DNA from: DATFXM01 sp035315885
GTDB lineage: Bacteria; Acidobacteriota; Blastocatellia; UBA7656
Length of the DNA: 31,163 nucleotides
Direction: 5' to 3'
Assembly (NCBI GenBank): GCA_035315885.1
Contig: DATFXM010000013.1
Location: 1-31,163 of the forward strand
The position numbers and the translations under genes are program-made. The stretch's first letter is position 1; every line of letters begins with the position of its first letter. Positions 31,093 through 31,163 of this stretch are shown in pieces. Below the pieces are notes generated by a model. That model saw nothing but the letters and a program-made list of their open reading frames with translations. It had not been told where the DNA came from and made no database searches.

Positions 31093-31163
31093 GCGCCCGT
31101 AGCTCAGAGGATAGAGCATCTGCCTTCTAAGCAGAGGGTCGCAGGTTCGAGTCCTGCCGGGCG
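31093..31163 (+). tRNA. tRNA-Arg (anticodon TCT), 3' end cut by window edge
   Basis: Acceptor 5' arm GCGCCCG, D-arm GCTCAGAGGATAGAGC, anticodon stem TCTGC/GCAGA with loop CTTCTAA (anticodon TCT), T-arm GCAGG-TTCGAGT-CCTGC. The 3' acceptor strand reads CGGGCG and lacks its last paired base and discriminator because the window stops. Confidence 0.96.

Overview
The window reads as chromosomal DNA of a free-living Gram-negative-type bacterium with moderate-to-high GC. The mix of housekeeping genes, a secreted serpin, a UdgX-type uracil-DNA glycosylase, a fused DUF692 enzyme and very abundant short intergenic repeats suggests Acidobacteriota, perhaps class Blastocatellia. That placement is an inference; no rRNA or marker tree is available here. 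About 27 genes and two tRNA genes are supported. Several long reading frames begin inside repeat DNA, and their starts were moved downstream.

Layout. 1-3605 (minus strand): asd (aspartate-semialdehyde dehydrogenase), an overlapping M20 ArgE/DapE-type amidohydrolase, thymidine kinase and a TPR protein. 3730-6680 (plus): a small PGPGW/DUF454-like membrane protein coupled to a serpin, then a secreted beta-lactamase-fold serine hydrolase. 6831-7271: a tandem array of 76-78 bp units, each carrying two hairpins. 7424-13252 (plus): udgX, a site-2 protease with CBS domains, a CBS-pair protein, a membrane protein, a small winged-helix-like protein and a secreted alpha/beta hydrolase with a TPR-like tail. 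13258-16603 (minus): lysA, a tiny secreted aromatic/cationic peptide gene and an FAD oxidoreductase. 16759-18417 (plus): a CtpA-type S41 protease. 18468-28345 (mostly minus): aldo/keto reductase, Nudix hydrolase, purL, [esterase on plus], purQ, purS, purB, a metallo-beta-lactamase-fold hydrolase and an M16 protease. 28566-31163: tRNA-Pro, a DUF692/MNIO enzyme fused to an extra C-terminal domain, its overlapping cysteine-containing partner gene, and a tRNA-Arg cut by the window edge.

How genes work together. asd and lysA, and possibly the M20 enzyme, fit the aspartate-to-lysine/diaminopimelate route. purL, purQ and purS together encode the multi-subunit FGAM synthase, and purB follows in the purine pathway. 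The site-2 protease and the CBS protein lie next to each other and may sense the same nucleotide signal (inference).

Most interesting: (1) the MNIO-family enzyme gene overlaps a 150-residue protein made of two gaplessly aligned 49-residue repeats, each with an LG-x-P-x-C-x-[ST]-G-x-D-I-L motif. This is a candidate RiPP-like or metal-handling modification system. (2) Intergenic regions are filled with degenerate heptamer tandem arrays (TACTGCC, TTCTGAG, CCAGAAA, TTTCGAG and CTTTGCG types). They often occur as facing inverted pairs, lie directly at gene ends and sometimes supply the stop codon. (3) The hairpin-bearing 76-78 bp tandem array.
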